A DNA stretch of 64,000 bases from contig OENT01000743.1 of NCBI GenBank assembly GCA_900239685.1, positions 16,288 through 80,287 on the forward strand. Reading direction: 5' to 3'. The notes beneath the pieces are model-generated. The model ran no database searches. It saw only the letters and a list, made by a program, of their open reading frames with translations, and was not told the DNA's origin. The number at the start of each line of letters is the position of its first letter. Positions within the stretch are counted from its first letter, which is position 1. Of the stretch, positions 25,152 through 37,196 are shown one piece after another. Position numbers and translations under genes: made by a program. The stretch is from Rotaria macrura (Eukaryota > Rotifera > Eurotatoria > Philodinida > Philodinidae).

Positions 25152-26652
25152 TTAAACTGATTTTATGGCTGTAGTTTGCACAATTGTGTAAGCTGGATGT
25201 TTTTCCGATGGCCTTTTAATCCATCGATGTCTTCGAGTCATCTTCTTTTCAGAGATTGTTGCACCATATTGTGCATCTTTCTTCGCCATGTTTTTACGAT
25301 ACCGGAGAGGAACACACATCAACCAAATAATAAATATTATATGAAGAAAAATGAAAATACTCAAACTAATACAAAAGGCGAATCGATCTACCCTTGAAAA
25401 CCATGGATTTAATGTGACGGTAGGATTACGATCATTAGCAGATATAAGATATCCAATAACACCATGCCAAATAGCATTAGCAACAAGATTGAATATGCAA
25501 ACGATAGCATAGATATCTAATGATGTTAAATACGAAATAGTCGGCTAATAACAAGAAAATACTTTAGTAGAATATTAATATTACAACATGAAATCGACAT
25601 ACAAGTGATCGATTTACAGTCCAACGAAACGTAATTGAAGCCAATAGAAGTGTACATGATATTTGAATACGATTTCCTGTAAAACTATACGTATATACAA
25701 GATACGATTATTGAAAACTGTTCTATAAGAATGACTTACTTTGGTGGAAGCGCAAATATACTGAAGGATAGTGACGTTATTAATAGAATAAGACAATATC
25801 CATTCCAATAGAAATAGTTCGAACGACGAGCTAGTCCAAAGTAACAAAGAAAGATAACTCTTTTAGTTTATTCAACAATTCTTGACAACAGACCTGCATG
25901 ACAAGTGATCGTTAAGATAGAACGCTTTCGATCCTCGTCGGTAAGTGGAATTCCAAGTTGTTTATTCTCATTGTTTTCTTCTTCATCGTCATCATATTGA
26001 AAACTGAATTCTTTAACAAATCTTTGTTGAATATCAACATGTTCGTATAGAGACCATTCGTGTTGATCAAGAAATGCTTCTCGATTCACTCCACTCATAC
26101 GATTTGAATCAGCTAGTAAAATAACTTTATCACTGAAAAGTGTTGAAGCAATAGAAATGGATAAATCTTGAACATCGGATGGAAAATGTTGTAATTCAAG
26201 TTTTTCCCAAAATAAACCTTTTACATCTCGATGTTCACAAATATATATTTGATCATTGACTTTAGATTTCTTTGCACTATATCTTATTTGTTCTTTTACA
26301 TCACCAATAGCATTTTCAATATAGAGTTGTGGATGCCAATTCGATTGTGGATAATCACGAAGTGAAATAGTTTTTCCATCATTTAAACGTTGTCGGTCGT
26401 TTTCCAATAAACTCGAAGATAGTTTATCAAATTCAATCGGCCAACGAGCTTCGATCAAAGCTTGAGCGTGATATTTTTCATTTAATGTATCGATTTCACC
26501 TGATACGAAAAGAAAAAAAAAGAATTAGTTATACTAACTGTTAGATTCGTACCTATTCTTAGAAAAATGAGCCGAACATTAATTTTGACAGCTGTATCAG
26601 TGGTAAAATAAGTCAAACCTTCGAGAGCATTGTTGATCACTGGCATTTTCAT
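25152..26652 (-). CDS. Divergent pentameric ligand-gated ion channel subunit, copy 2
   Basis: Six exons: 26652-26619, 26591-26553, 26499-25894, 25830-25740, 25684-25603 and 25544-25152, 414 residues. Exons 3, 4 and 5 have exactly the lengths of those in copy 1 (606, 91, 82 nt), and most residues agree there (LELQHFPSDVQDLSISIAS). Exon 2 is shorter (39 against 63 nt), and the M3-M4 loop and C-terminal tail differ (NPTVTLNPWFSRVDRFAF; a basic tail RRHRWIKRPSEKHPAYTI). The N-terminus MKMPVINNALE is not a signal peptide. Cys-loop cysteines are missing as in copy 1. Near identity of the introns flanking exons 4-5, against divergence at the 3' end, suggests local gene conversion or selection after duplication. 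Function: probable channel subunit; ligand unknown. Confidence 0.86.
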
Positions 26653-29405
26653 ACACGTCCAAGTTACTGCTGTGTTCGTTTGCTCACAATTATAGTGAAT
26701 GTATTATGTCTAAGGCAAACATACTGAGGCATATATTCAAATACACATTGCTTTCATTCTCTGAAACATTCAAGGAAAGAAACGAAAAATTTGCTATGAT
26801 GTATGATACGACATGGAAGAAGTGAGACAGTGTTTTCAATGGCATCGGCTGGATAATTAGTTATTTCTCACAAGTAATTGTCCAATTATTTTGACAAAAG
26901 ACAAGTATATGTTACATTGCACCATCTACATGAAACATTAGGGTGACGATGAGAAATAAATTTCTTATTGATGCCCATTGATTTGAGGGAGTGTGTATAT
27001 ATTTAGATAAAAGAATTAATCACATGTAGAAGCACGACGCTTAGTATTATACATTTTTTGAATTTCATCACGAACGACATTTCAAATGGGTTAATATGGC
27101 ACGCGGGAGATGCTGACATTCTTGTATTTGTTTTTCTTATATTTTGAATGCATGGAAAATAAGCCAAACAAGAAATAGAAGTAATATTGTATGAGATGTG
27201 TCTCGTAGTGAAACAAATATCTGATAATGCTAATTTAACTCCACCGATGGAGAATTCATTCTGAAAAAATTTAATTCTAACAAAGTTGAGATCAGTTTCG
27301 ATTGAGAATGAGTGACCCGTAAAAGAACTTTGACGATCTAAAAGTTTTACCGAATGCTCATTCGTTCTTAGAAAATATACCTTCTGAATTTTATTAATAT
27401 CTTTTTCTTGTTCAACTCCGTTTTTCAAAATAGACGATTAGTTATTTTTGCACGAACATTCAGAAATACTCTAAATTATCGATTACAAAAGACATTAGTG
27501 ATGCATCATTGTTTTTTGTATTTCATTCATGTTTTCTTTTTCTCGTATGCACGTAACGATCTTTCTAATTTTAATGATTTTTTGAAAATAAAAAAACGAA
27601 AAGAAATAATCTTCCGTGAGTTCTGTCTAATTATTATCATCCATTGTTCCTATCTGAATCATTTCATATGAAAAAGTTTGAGGTAAAAGAAGAGATACTA
27701 TGATTGAAATTTGAACACACATATTTTCAAGTTATCATGATCTTGAATTTTACGTTGAACTTATAGATTACAGTAATCTAATAATTGATAGAGTGTTTGT
27801 ATATTATTATGGTCGTGAAAATATGCAACTACTTGGTCTATTTATCATTATAGACAACAAAACATAAGTATAAGTTTGTCATTAGTATAAAAGTTGAATT
27901 CCTAATGCTGACTGTTGCTTCCATTATTGAATAGTATTCGAACTTCGTCTTAGAGATACATTGTGATGTGCTATTGCAATATTTTCGTCCTTGGTCATAA
28001 TGATTGAAAAACACATTCCACTTGCCATTGAAATAAGAAACTGCCATATCTCACAGAAAGTCTAGACACACGTCTAAATACTTTGAAATTTTCAGCTCTT
28101 CGTCATAACTTTTCAGGGAGATATCGGACAGTGAAGACTGGAAAATAGTTCATTTGACAAATCAGGATTCTCCGATCACGCTCGCTCTATGTATTTATTT
28201 CAGTTTTGTTTGAAACAAAATAACAATCTGCAATGCAATAGAGAGAGCCCTTTTTTCTAATTTCTATTGTTCTATGTGGCGAAGAGACTCGCAAGTTCAA
28301 TGACAGAAAACACTTTCAAAAATGAATCTCGAGCTATGTAAATCTATGCGCATATAATAAAGAAAAGATTCATCAAGACTCATAAAACATGTAGTCTCTA
28401 TGATCTTAAGCCTGAAGAAAGGCATTTGAGTTGTGTAAAATCATAGTGGAAGTGTAACTTAACAATTAAGTACACAAAATTATTGCAACCATTCCAGGTA
28501 AGAATAAATTTATTGATGTTCTGTTTTTCGCGATAAAATATTTCATAATAAATATTCATTAGAATTAGAATTTAGACAAATATTTTTATGTTTGAAATGA
28601 TGTGGTCATGAAACTTTTTCCTCGCTCATATCCAATGCTTCCTATGGGAACATTCAACAGAAGACAAAGAAAAATGATCCCTAGAAAAAAAAAACAGTAT
28701 TTACTCATCGAACGTACTTCGTCTCGAAGTCTATTTATTTTTGTTCAATTATGTATGATTCTGAAAAAAACTCAGAACTTAAGTTACAAGGAGGGTAACA
28801 CTTTTTGATAGTGAGTCACCTATCATAAAAAAGATTGATGTAAGCATACAATGATGAGTAATTCACATTTGGTCTCGTTCGATAACGAAATTCTTAAGTA
28901 GAAAAAGAATCATCGATATTGATCAAATTATTTCAGAGTATTTAACTGATATCGTTAAGATCAATTTGAAAAAAATCCCCTTTTCTGTTGATCCACTTCA
29001 ATAAGCAAAGGAACTTGACAACAAGTTAATTAATACATCACTAGAAATCATAAGTTTTTTAGTTCTGCTCAGATCTTCAAAGTAGAAGAGCCATCTCTAA
29101 AATCATTATGCTGCTTTGCAGTCAAATTTCTAAACATTTCTTTCTTCAACTTTATAAATAAATCACAATTGAGTCAAAATCACATCAAGATGGAAAACTC
29201 AGCACATCAAACTTGAACTGTGTACAAATTCTATAGACATAAGCAAATATGAAATCTTAAAAATTAACGATCATTATCATAAAGATACGTAAGCGTACAT
29301 GCATCAGTGAAATAACTATCTGATCAAAAACTTATTTGCATCTAATGAATAGACGGTTGTTGTGACTAGGTCGTATCAATGAAAAGTAAAAGTTAATATT
29401 AAAGT
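26653..29405. other. Intergenic, no recognisable gene
   Basis: AT-rich stretch between the channel cluster and the small protein gene. The longest open frame (27428-27003, minus, 141 codons) has no ATG at its head and matches nothing I know; it carries an acceptor-like TTTTTTCAG inside. The rest shows no domain, RNA or repeat signal. Confidence 0.45.
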
Positions 29406-29750
29406 TCAATTGTTCACTTCTTTGATCATCATACCGGCACCAACAGTGTCATCTGATACCAACGAATTGTTATCGTTGAATGCTATAAATTCAAGTCGAT
29501 TTTCATCAATTTTGTAAATAATAAATAGATCTTGATCGGAAAAATTGTCACCTTCAATTAAATGTTCACGAAAATATAGTTCCTGATCTGATTCTTCCAG
29601 TCTTTCTAATCGACTTTTTCCACCAAGACCAACATAATCGACGATGTAAGAATTGGTTGTTGAATTTACTGTTAACTGAATCGGCCATGTAAAAGTTGTA
29701 TGACCCCAACCATGCCAAACACCGTCAAGCCAAGATCGATTAATTGTCAT
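29406..29750 (-). CDS. Small beta-rich protein, single exon
   Basis: 114 residues from the ATG at 29750 to a stop at 29406, without introns. The sequence begins with paired Trp motifs (WLDGVWHGWGHTTFTWPIQL), followed by NSYIVDYVGLGGKSRLERL and ELYFREHLIEG. The pattern W.G.......WPI.L.......Y.VDYp.L...G.L......Y.REHI..G resembles small secreted bacterial and fungal proteins I have seen described only as hypothetical. Those usually carry a Cys in YPSLxC and another after the REHI strand; here both positions lack Cys, and there is no signal peptide, so a cytosolic role is more likely. Lack of introns and that resemblance fit horizontal acquisition, but this is inference. Function unknown. Confidence 0.6.
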   Translation of the reverse strand: MTINRSWLDGVWHGWGHTTFTWPIQLTVNSTTNSYIVDYVGLGGKSRLERLEESDQELYFREHLIEGDNFSDQDLFIIYKIDENRLEFIAFNDNNSLVSDDTVGAGMMIKEVNN

Positions 29751-32559
29751 TGAAACAAAAAATAACTGTATACTAACAACGGAAATAAATGAAAATAAAT
29801 ATGTCCGTGTCTACAGTTAGATGTTTGTATCGGGTTCTTTTTTTGAATAGGTGGTAGACGTGTAAGCCGACAAATAAAGAGCGAAGGAAGAAAACCAGAG
29901 GATATGACTCATAGAATAATACGCCGTTACATTTTATGGCATGCCATGGTGTACGCAAGGTAAATTATTAGAGAAGAAATAAAACAGAGTGTAATAAAAA
30001 CGATTACTTTGTTTTTCTTTTATCATGTTCTGTGTAGTGGACAAAGTTGAAGGACTCGAATTTTTACTTCTTTGGTTTTGATGTCAAGATCATTTATCCA
30101 ACAAAACGCATTATGTTGAAAAATCTTTTCTTTTCAATACAACTGTGTCCTGCAGATCACACTGAAGAATCGATAGAAACTTAATATGGGAGAAAAAAAA
30201 AGAGTTTAACACTTCTGTTGATAATATTTCGTTTGAATGTCAAGAAAGCATTTCAAAGATTTGTGAATTTGTACTTCTCTTAACGCGTACACTACGGAAT
30301 GATTACACGGCACTGATGTAATTAATACCGTGTATACAATATTGTGACATACATTGTGATGAATCATTAAGTTCATATTGGACTGGCAATCCAATAATAA
30401 GCTTTATCTGAGCCTTAGTTTGAAAAACTGCTATGAACAGAGCCAAAAACTTTGCTCGGATATGTTTTATTTCTTCTTTATGATATCGTCCGATCAATAG
30501 AAACCATATCGAAGATTGATTCTAGCGACATCTTGCGGACATATAGAAATTGGAACAGCTGTCCTTTACACTAAAAGTGTTCTTTTCTGACAACAACAAC
30601 ATACACACATGAGTCTATTGAGAATAGAAGTTTGTATAATTCACTGACAAGGAAACTTTTCCGAAGAGTAAATAATCCGCTGTTTAACAAAGTATTAGAC
30701 TCACGAGCAATTCTAGGTAAGACTAGAAAAGGTTCGCCTTCATAGGCTATTCGACCTGAATTTTTGACTGCCGTGGGTGTAATTCGGTGCAAAAATACTA
30801 AAGACATCTAAACTGACAAACACGCCCTCGTCCTTATGACTATTGTGTCTATTTTTAGTTTCTTTACTATGTTTTAAAGTCATACATCATCGAACTATTT
30901 TTAAGGCTTTGAAATAGAAAATTACAGCAGATTTGATAAGATTTTTGTGTCTACACTTCTGAAGATACTCAACCAATCTATATTCGTCGTTTACTAATAT
31001 TGGATAGATTTTATTTTATTGATGCCAATACTAAGTTTTAACTGAAGCCATGTTTCAGTAACTATTGTTGATTGACAAGTCATTGTATGAGTTATTTCTT
31101 CAATATAATTCTAGACAGTGGTTATAGAAAGTAAAAATCGAATCGGTCAAAAAGAAACTTTTCTTTTCAATTCAATTTCTCATGCATCGATTTAGTTGAT
31201 AAAATCGAATCAAATTTTTCAGTAACTATAAGAGATCGTTTGATCACACAACTATCATCATTCATTTTCTACTTTTACTAGATTAAAAGCACCTATCACT
31301 TTTGTATTAATTAAGCTAGTTGAATTCAACGTGTTCGAATTTAACTCTTGAGAATGCGGCAACATGTTTTGATACCCGAATGCAAGATCATTTAGTGAAG
31401 TATTATTATCGAAGAATGCTTCCTAACGACAGTCGCCGAAAGTTTGTAACAGAGAAGACTAGCAACCAAATATCACATATATCTTCCAATGAGAGTAAGA
31501 GAGCAGTGAACTTACTATCTACGGTAGTTATTTGTTTAAAACTAAAAACGAAATATTGTGATTCATCAGTAATAGTATATGAATGTATATTTCTTCAAAC
31601 TAATCATTTTGATTGATTATTCATACACGCGGAAAACTATTTGTTTGTAGCTCGTTAATTATCTGATTCAAAGTAAAATTCTTGATCAATGCTACGAAAA
31701 ACGATGATGAATAAAAATTCAGTCATGTGTCTTCACCATCTGATTACTGAGAATTATAAGTTTCAGAATTGACGGAATTTTTAGCTAGGATCCAAAGGCT
31801 AAGAGTTTTATATATTATATCACAGCGCGTGCCTGAACAGGTTGGTATGAATGTGAAACAGCATTCATAGATGATATATTACTGATAGAAAAAACAAGTG
31901 CCAGTTTTTAACTTACAGAAAATCAATCCAAATTAATGTTTTGATTCATCGAAGCTGTAAACTTTATCGATTAAATGATAACAGAACAAACATTTTGAAA
32001 CTTGGTTGCTTCAAACTATAGAAACCAAAAGAATCATCTTTAGATCAAAATCTTTTCTGGTTTGCAAGTTCAATCTATGTAGTAAACTTCATCAGAAGCG
32101 CAATCAATTTAGAAAATGAATGAAATAGCGAGAATTAATTGTGTCTTGAGATTTAAAGTATTTCGAATGAAAACCGACTACACGACTCGAGTACAGTAAT
32201 CTCTAGCTTCTGGCACACACCCTTCACTTCACACATAGCAAAAAAGAGAAATAAATGAATTGTGCCAAAAAAAGCTGTTAGCGCATTCCCTAATGGGATT
32301 AAAAATGTGAAACACGATGTAATTGCTTTTAAAAGACACAAAAAACTTGCTTTCTTCCATGAACCCTGCTAGCCATTTACTCATGATTTCTCACTGACCA
32401 ACTAGGTCTGGAATAAAGAAGGAGCTAATTTACTCTCATCAGAAATAAGTGACATACATTCAGTCACCCTGTACCAAAGATCGATGACGTTCCGTCACTC
32501 CATTTGGGGCCGTCTATCACTTGCGCGACTGTTTTCAATCCTCTCGGTAACAGTCTTCG
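29751..32559. other. Intergenic, no recognisable gene
   Basis: AT-rich. ORFs at 30206-30497 and 30571-30807 (minus) and 31320-31616 (plus) show neither domains nor paired splice sites. Base composition becomes GC-richer after about 32460, where the minisatellite begins. Confidence 0.45.
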
Positions 32560-32827
32560 ACAGGAGAACCACCTATCGGTAACGATCTGTGATGGGGATG
32601 GGGGTCCAAATGAGGGCACCTGTCGTTAGCGGTCTGTGATGCTGGGGTGCTGGCAGTGAGGAACCCGTCGGTAATGGTCTGTGATGAGCGGGGGAGGAGG
32701 TTGGGAGGCTCCTACCATTCCTAATGGTATTTGATGGAAGGTCGTGGCAGGGGGGGGGCATCGGAAAAGGTCTGCGTTGATGGAACCAACAGTCGGTAAC
32801 GGTCTGTGATGGGGGAATCACCTGTCG
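32560..32827. repeat. G-rich degenerate minisatellite
   Basis: At least five imperfect copies of a unit built on GTCGGTAACGGTCTGTGATG followed by a G-rich spacer (starts near 32575, 32623, 32669, 32793 and 32825). Spacers carry runs such as GGGGG and GGGGGGGGG (32751-32759). The composition contrasts sharply with the AT-rich surroundings. The array runs into the assembly gap, so its true length is unknown. Confidence 0.85.
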
Positions 32828-33216
32828 NNNNNNNNNNNNNNNNNNNNNNNNNNNNNNNNNNNNNNNNNNNNNNNNNNNNNNNNNNNNNNNNNNNNNNNNN
32901 NNNNNNNNNNNNNNNNNNNNNNNNNNNNNNNNNNNNNNNNNNNNNNNNNNNNNNNNNNNNNNNNNNNNNNNNNNNNNNNNNNNNNNNNNNNNNNNNNNNN
33001 NNNNNNNNNNNNNNNNNNNNNNNNNNNNNNNNNNNNNNNNNNNNNNNNNNNNNNNNNNNNNNNNNNNNNNNNNNNNNNNNNNNNNNNNNNNNNNNNNNNN
33101 NNNNNNNNNNNNNNNNNNNNNNNNNNNNNNNNNNNNNNNNNNNNNNNNNNNNNNNNNNNNNNNNNNNNNNNNNNNNNNNNNNNNNNNNNNNNNNNNNNNN
33201 NNNNNNNNNNNNNNNN
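32828..33216. other. Assembly gap (389 N)
   Basis: A run of N follows directly after a minisatellite unit and is followed by G-rich sequence at 33217. The gap is almost surely caused by the repeat. Open frames drawn across it are artefacts. Confidence 0.99.
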
Positions 33217-33239
33217 GGGGGGGGGGGAGGGGGGGAGGG
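33217..33239. repeat. Poly-G tract at gap edge
   Basis: Eleven G, then A, six G, A and GGG. This is the right border of the G-rich array and could form quadruplex structure on the + strand. Confidence 0.8.
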
Positions 33240-35158
33240 TCCAAATTTCTACCCTAAACACTTCAACACTCCTTTCAGGTCGTGTTTCACAAAAGAATAC
33301 AGAAATAGACCACACTTACAAGTGATCATTGAAGAGAAAATATAAAATAAATAGTCTAGTTTAAGATACACGACGAGCTTTAATATCATAGATAGTCTTA
33401 TGATAGAATAGACTATCGAAGATAATGAATTCATATAATGACAAGAACTACGTAATATTGAACTCACCAAATCGACTTCTGTTTATTATTTCGCAAGATT
33501 TTACATGGACCAACGAACATAGATAATATAGCTGATTAGAAGCTATAGCTACTTGTCAGATACAAGATTCTATGACAGATGGAATATCTGAATACAAAAT
33601 CGAATGAATTCATTATACTAAATCGATTGAAGAAGTCTGAGAGCGATATGAAGAGTATGATGTGTTGAGCCATGCGTCGTTAGAATTTCTAATCGATCAG
33701 AGGTATAATAATCGTTGATTTAATGGTAAGCTTTTGCCCATCGAAAGCCTACTTTTGAATTAGATAGTAGTTGTATATTGTTTTGCTTCTGCCTGAATCT
33801 CACATACACCTTTAATTTATTCTTTCTTTGAAGAATAAAGTAGAAATCAATCGATTCTTGTATTTAACTTATGCATGTTTTATTCCTTGATCGTCTAAGA
33901 GTATGTAGATATACATTTAGAATATGTTCATTTTACTATTTTCTCATTTTTGAAACGAATTCTTAGGTTGTGACATCATTTGAACCTTGTCTATTTTACT
34001 TCTATCATTTTCAGGAGTTCATGTTGTATATGCATTACACACGTTTATGAAGATTTTGATATCAATCCGGTTGAAATTTTGAAGCGATATACACAAATAC
34101 ATCATCGCTGTCATGATTTCGGTGTTTGAATTTGAAATATTTATATTATAAGCAGAGACATTAAAAATAGAGTAAAACACACCTCACAAAAGTTTGTCGA
34201 TTGTTTTAAAAACTGGGAGGGGCTAAAAATTCGACCGAAAGTCAGAAAATTTTGGCAGTAACTGTACAAATAATGTTGAATTCATCGACTTTCAGCTAGA
34301 TTTTGTTGAAAGCAATGTTTTGATTCGAGTACCAAGAAATTCTTTTAAATTTCTCAGAAAGCCAGATGTGTTTCAAATTTTTGCTGAGGGGAGAGACTCA
34401 TCACCCCGTTCCCTAATCGGCACACCGCTTGTATCTGACTCAGACTTAAGATCTTATTTTTATGCATATGTGATTACCAAGTTGTAAATGAGAAGATTAA
34501 ATGTCTTAATACCTACAGTTTGAAGATGAACATTCAAACTTTACTGACTATCTCATGCTGCATGCTAACTCGCAGGATCCTCAAAATTGAGAAAAACATT
34601 TTCGCTCAAATCTAAGATGTACTTTTCATCGATATATCCGAATAAGAAAATGTACAAAAGACATGAAGCTATGAATAATAATCGCTATCGAGGTCAGATA
34701 TTTTACAAAATTCCTTTTGTCTTTGCTTCCATGAACAAACAATTCAACCTCAACTCATTTTGATTTTGTATTGATTTCAATAATCGAACACAATGCAACA
34801 CTCGGTTTCTTTCTCTGAACTAGTTTGATAAATACCAAAGAGATTTCCAAATCCTACTAGTAGAGAATCCCCGTAATCGAAGTTATCCTTGGACTAGGAA
34901 CGAATTAGGTTGGTCTTGGCAATATTTGGACCACTTTGTATCATGACCATAAAAGATGGGGTGGATTTCGAAACTTGGCATCAACGCAAACATTCAGGCT
35001 CATAAACATAGAAATAAACCTACTCAGACCAACATCGATATCTAAAGTCTCTACGTTATTTCTCCTTTATTTAAAAATTGACAAAAAAATTTTATCAAGA
35101 AGTAATCTGATAAATCTTGTTAAAAACTATAGTAAGTAGATCAAATTCGAGAACTCTT
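33240..35158. other. Intergenic, possible old repeat
   Basis: Mostly AT-rich without genes. 34190-34440 is locally GC-richer (GGGAGGGGCTAAAAATTCGAC; GAGGGGAGAGACTCATCACC) and looks like a decayed dispersed repeat, but no second copy is visible in this window. Confidence 0.4.
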
Positions 35159-35440
35159 TCATTGCGAATGATTGCCATGATTTCCTGTTGACAAGCGAAA
35201 CATATTGCATAGGTTTAATGTTAGAATTAACAATTAAGCACAGCATACCTCGATAAGGACCACCATGTCCTTCGTACCCATGGGGTGTAGAAAACGATGA
35301 ATTACTTGGCATAAAGGTTATTTGATTTTGAGTTCTATTGTCTTCGTTGTGATATTCAGTTGCAGTTATTGGTGGTGAAAGTGTATTGTTTCCAAAAGAT
35401 AGTCTTGTTTCATGATTACCTCCATTCCGATGTATATGAA
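35159..35440 (-). CDS. Two 3' exons of an unknown small protein gene
   Basis: Exon 35440-35249 (acceptor TTTTATCAG, donor GAG|GTATGC) joins exon 35184-35159 (acceptor GTCAACAG) across a 64-bp intron of the size usual here. The join gives a C-terminus HGYEGHGGPYRGNHGNHSQ and a stop. The residues are rich in Asn, Gly, His and Ser (HIHRNGGNHETRLSFGNN), without a known domain. The first exon is unresolved. An ATG-initiated frame at about 35709-35521 begins with a hydrophobic stretch (MILIQLIISSDSLLQ) that could be a signal peptide, but I found no phase-consistent donor from it. A secreted or disordered peptide is possible; function is not recognised. Confidence 0.4.
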
Positions 35441-37196
35441 CTGATAAAATAGTCAAAGCAAAAGTGAGCGAGCAAAGAATAAAGTTATACTATTGAAGAA
35501 CGTAGATGTTTAGAAGGCTTTCACAAGAATGAATGGTGATCGATAGCATTTTGATACGTATTAATGACATCGTTTAGAACTGTATGGATGTTCTGTTTTG
35601 AATGAATCGGTACTCTTCTATTTATAGGTCTAAATTGTAAATTGTCTCTGACTTTCCATCTTTTCTGTAGCAGTGAGTCACTACTTATTATCAATTGTAT
35701 TAATATCATGTTCTTCAACTAAATAAAAGTACAGACGATAGATGAGTGTTTTTTATGGGAAGCCATGCGAACATAGAGGATGAATCATTTCCATTTAATG
35801 TGTATCCTACTACAGTAGTCGCAGTCACTCAGTATCATGATTATATGGATCATCATCTTTCGTTTCACAATGATTCATCCTACATTTGTTATGAGTGTAC
35901 TCTTCTCATTAAGACAATTTTGAATTCATTCCAAGAAAAATACATGCTAATCATTAAATAAATCTAAAATAATTATTGTATTGATTTCCATTTTATGAAA
36001 TAAAGTGTTTTAACAAAAAACAAATCAGTTGTTTTGCGTACGTGTCTGCAAGACGAGGAAATGATAATAAAAAAGCACTGAAAATAACTACACAGACACA
36101 CTCGCTAAAATTTGAAATATTAATCGTCTAACAGTAGTTCGTCATACCCGTTCCCTCTTATACTTGTCATCGATTTAACTTTAACATAATACCTTAGTTT
36201 CAAGTCATCTAGTATGTCTCATATCCATCTTTCCTTATTCTATTGTTTGTGCCTCGAAACAGGTATGTTTTGATTGATTTGTTTAATGAAAAATTTTCTT
36301 TTCTGTTTCGTTTCTTTCGCATTTGTTCACCACGTCGTGGTTGTAGACTCGTGTAGTAGTTAGATTTTACAAATCATGCGTGAAAGAGAAAAATTTTGAA
36401 ATCCTAAGTTCAGATCATAATGAAGAATCATTTAACCAATACTATGCTGATATACCTTCGTTAACCTTAGGTTTGGAAGAGCGTGGAGAAAAGGGACAAC
36501 AATGAAGTAAATTTGGTGCCTTTGGTATTCCAACTTTAGTCTTACTTGGATCGTGATTCAGGAGTAATTTTACACAGAACTTTGATGCTATTGAATTATT
36601 TTCATGTCCGCTTTAAAATCAGCCTTCTAGATGTCTTTGGATTCCTGTTGCTCACTATTTGAACTGCAGATTTCTCTTGAGTCATTGATGACATCATGCT
36701 TTTAAAGAATCAACCTATAACTTACGTTTTGAAAGTTCATCGCAGAGAAGTTGTGATGTTGTAATACAAATAGTTTTAATTCTTCATAGAGGAAAAGCTG
36801 ATAAGGTTGCAGAGTTAAATGTTTGGAAACCAAATAATAGTCTTTTTTCTTTTTATTCCTGAGTGAAAAACAAACGAAACCCTGACTAGTAAGAACAGAA
36901 CATATCAATGTTTGATGTGGCCATGAGTGTCTGACTGTGTGGATTCATTTTATCATAATTTACACCCACGCCCTAAAAGAACATGCAAGATAAACTTCGT
37001 TCGGAAGATAAATATAAGGCAGTTACATTGTTCATAGCCTTTCAAGAATGAGAACCATTTCTTTTTCAAGCAAATTTTATTTTATTAATATTAACGCGTG
37101 AAAATGTTCATGTGTGAATAGGCAATATGCTAAGATTAAAAACGACTGGATCGAAAAAATATTTGGGGACATTATAATAAATCACGTAAGATTTAT
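35441..37196. other. Mostly non-coding; possible upstream exon
   Basis: 35521-35718 (minus) may belong to the small gene to its left. Other ORFs (35746-35961 plus, 36702-36908 minus) are unsupported. No repeat or RNA gene is seen. Confidence 0.4.

Noticed and set aside
27003..27428. Minus open frame of 141 codons
   Set aside because: Begins with TTG, not ATG, has no recognised domain, and only one acceptor-like site supports it.
32573..33345. ORFs crossing 32828-33216 on both strands
   Set aside because: They run through unknown bases and low-complexity G/C repeats; the frames are artefacts.
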